DNA from: Nitrospirales bacterium
GTDB taxonomy: Bacteria > Nitrospirota > Nitrospiria > Nitrospirales > UBA2166
Length of the DNA stretch: 6,370 nt
Assembly (NCBI GenBank): GCA_029261375.1
Contig: JAJDBL010000313.1
Coordinates: forward strand, 1 to 6,370
Reading direction: 5' to 3'
Shown here: piece by piece, positions 4,964 to 6,370 of the stretch
Layout of the letters: each line of letters starts with the position of its first letter
Numbering within the stretch: position 1 is the stretch's first letter
Program-made: the position numbers and the translations under genes
The notes under the pieces: model-generated
What the model was told of the DNA's origin: nothing
Seen by the model: only the letters and a program-made list of their open reading frames with translations
The model's database searches: none

Positions 4964-6174
4964 AGCGCCATATCTATATGGATAGCCATTCGACCACGCC
5001 AGTAGATCCACGTGTCTTAGACACCATGCTGCCGTACTTTACGGAAAAATTCGGCAATCCAGCGAGCCGGAACCACGCCTTCGGATTCGAAGCCGAGGAT
5101 GCGGTCGATAACGCAAGAAAGCAGATTGCTCAGCTCATTCACGCCGATCCCAAAGAAATTATCTTCACCAGCGGTGCAACAGAATCCGATAACCTCGCAC
5201 TCAAGGGTGTGGCGGAGATGTACCGTGAGAAAGGCAACCACATTATTACGACCATGACCGAACATCGCGCGGTCATCGATTCGGCGAAAGCCCTCGAGAA
5301 GCGCGGACATTCAGTGACCTACCTTTCCGTGGACAAGGATGGTTTGGTGAATCCGGATGATGTGCGGAATGCCATCACCGACAAAACCATCCTGATTTCG
5401 ATCATGCTGGCCAACAACGAGATCGGGACCATCAATCCAATCGCTGAGATTGGAAAGATTGCCAAGGAGAAGGGAATCCTCTTTCATTGCGATGCAACCC
5501 AAGGGGTCGGAAAAATTCCAGTTGATGTATCCGCCCTTGGCGTTGATCTCATGTCATTTTCCGCCCACAAGATCTATGGTCCCAAGGGTGTCGGAGCGTT
5601 GTATCTTCGACGTAAAGCCCCTCGCGCCAGGGTCACTCCAATGTTAGATGGCGGTGGACATGAACGAGGCTTCCGTTCGGGCACATTACCAGTCCCCCTT
5701 ATCGTCGGATTCGGCAAAGCATGCGAAATTTGCGAACAGGAAATGGAAAGTGAGGCCACACGACTGTCCGCGCTTCGCGATCGTCTCCATGCTGGGATTA
5801 CCAAAACGTTGGATGAGGTCTATCTCAACGGTCACCCAACCTTACGACTTCCGCACAATTTGAATATCAGCTTTGCCTATGTTGAAGGGGAAGCGATGTT
5901 GATGGGCATCAACGACATTGCATTGTCATCCGGATCCGCGTGTACGTCGGCGACCCTCGAACCATCCTATGTGCTCCGTGCGCTGGGTGTGGGATCGGAT
6001 CTTGCCCATTCCTCAATCCGCTTTGGTCTGGGACGATTCAACACCGAAGAGGAAGTCGACTACGTGATTGGGCGGGTGATCGATACCGTGAATCGACTCC
6101 GTGAAATGTCCCCCCTGTATGAAATGGCAAAAGAAGGCATCGACCTAAAAACGGTACAATGGGCTGCCAGTTAA
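4960..6174 (+). CDS. iscS: Cysteine desulfurase IscS
   Basis: PLP-dependent enzyme that removes sulfur from L-cysteine as a persulfide and hands it to IscU for cluster assembly, and commonly to tRNA thiolation enzymes. The 404-residue length matches E. coli IscS (404). Visible features are [12 protein letters not shown] (31-42), [11 protein letters not shown] (70-80), the PLP-pocket [10 protein letters not shown] (176-185), the Schiff-base lysine K204 in [26 protein letters not shown] (231-244), the persulfide-carrying C328 in SSGSACTSA, and [11 protein letters not shown] (333-343). The long, flexible loop with SSGSACTSA is typical of group I (IscS/NifS), not the SufS type. The C-terminus ends VQWAAS, similar to the IscU-contacting tail of E. 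coli IscS. The opening [11 protein letters not shown] varies slightly from the usual DYSATTPVDPR. AGGAG (4948-4952) lies seven bases before the ATG inside the end of iscR. iscU follows after 48 bases, so both belong to one operon. Confidence 0.97.
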   Translation: MKRHIYMDSHSTTPVDPRVLDTMLPYFTEKFGNPASRNHAFGFEAEDAVDNARKQIAQLIHADPKEIIFTSGATESDNLALKGVAEMYREKGNHIITTMTEHRAVIDSAKALEKRGHSVTYLSVDKDGLVNPDDVRNAITDKTILISIMLANNEIGTINPIAEIGKIAKEKGILFHCDATQGVGKIPVDVSALGVDLMSFSAHKIYGPKGVGALYLRRKAPRARVTPMLDGGGHERGFRSGTLPVPLIVGFGKACEICEQEMESEATRLSALRDRLHAGITKTLDEVYLNGHPTLRLPHNLNISFAYVEGEAMLMGINDIALSSGSACTSATLEPSYVLRALGVGSDLAHSSIRFGLGRFNTEEEVDYVIGRVIDTVNRLREMSPLYEMAKEGIDLKTVQWAAS

Positions 6175-6222
6175 CATCGGCCTTACAAACGATAACGGTG
6201 TATTCACCAAGGAGGACTTCCA

Positions 6223-6370
6223 ATGGCATACAGTGAGAAAGTCAATGATCATTACAATAATCCCCGCAACATGGGCAGCTTTGGTAAAGAAGAAGAGAAC
6301 GTCGGAACCGGCATGGTGGGCGCTCCTGAATGTGGCGACGTGATGAAACTCCAAGTCAAAGTGGAAAATG
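6223..6370 (+). CDS. iscU: Iron-sulfur cluster assembly scaffold IscU, N-terminal part (runs off window)
   Basis: IscU receives sulfur from IscS and holds the nascent [2Fe-2S] cluster before transfer to target proteins. Forty-nine codons are visible, beginning MAYSEKVNDHYNNPRNMGSF and reaching VGTGMVGAPECGDVMKLQ, almost identical in pattern to E. coli IscU. The first cluster-ligand cysteine is C37, with the conserved Asp at 39 that aids cluster release. The two later ligand cysteines lie beyond the window. The start is fixed by a very strong ribosome binding site, AAGGAGG (6209-6215), seven bases before the ATG. The IscU-type opening SEKV-DHY-NPRN separates it from SufU and from NifU N-terminal domains. 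It is the third gene of the iscR-iscS-iscU operon. Confidence 0.95.
   Translation, partial: MAYSEKVNDHYNNPRNMGSFGKEEENVGTGMVGAPECGDVMKLQVKVEN

Overview
This 6.37 kb window is bacterial chromosome of moderate GC with dense coding and no phage or plasmid genes. The combination of genes, the proteins' composition and the intergenic palindromic repeats suggest Nitrospira or a close relative (Nitrospirota). This is an inference from recalled patterns, not a database result.

Layout. On the minus strand at the left edge is the start of an unrecognised lipoprotein gene (positions 212 to 1, running off the window). It lies just downstream of fumC, a class II fumarase (1748 to 264). Next comes the first copy of a ~124-bp imperfect palindromic repeat (1901-2024), which abuts the 3' end of a small PilZ-like gene (2421 to 2023). 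A divergent promoter region (2422-2583), AT-rich on the PilZ side, carries a consensus DnaA box. It separates the PilZ-like gene from a plus-strand gene for RNase HI fused to a C-terminal ribbon-helix-helix domain (2584-3213). The second repeat copy (about 3321-3446) sits between the convergent ends of that gene and scpA (4246 to 3458), the kleisin of the SMC condensin. A second divergent region leads into the plus-strand isc operon: an Rrf2/IscR-type regulator (4502-4963), cysteine desulfurase iscS (4960-6174) and the start of the scaffold gene iscU (6223 to the window end).

How the genes work together. The clear functional unit is iscR-iscS-iscU: a probable iron-sulfur-sensing repressor, the sulfur donor and the assembly scaffold. 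The overlap of the first two genes and the strong ribosome binding sites indicate co-expression. The other genes are single units: carbon metabolism (fumC), chromosome organisation (scpA, without scpB next to it), nucleic-acid hydrolysis (RNase HI) and a possible c-di-GMP-related protein (PilZ-like).

Most worth a second look: the RNase HI-RHH fusion, the paired palindromic repeats placed at gene ends, the DnaA box over the RNase HI promoter, the cysteine spacing of the Rrf2 regulator, and the PilZ-like protein that lacks a recognisable RxxxR arm. I found no complete new multi-gene system.
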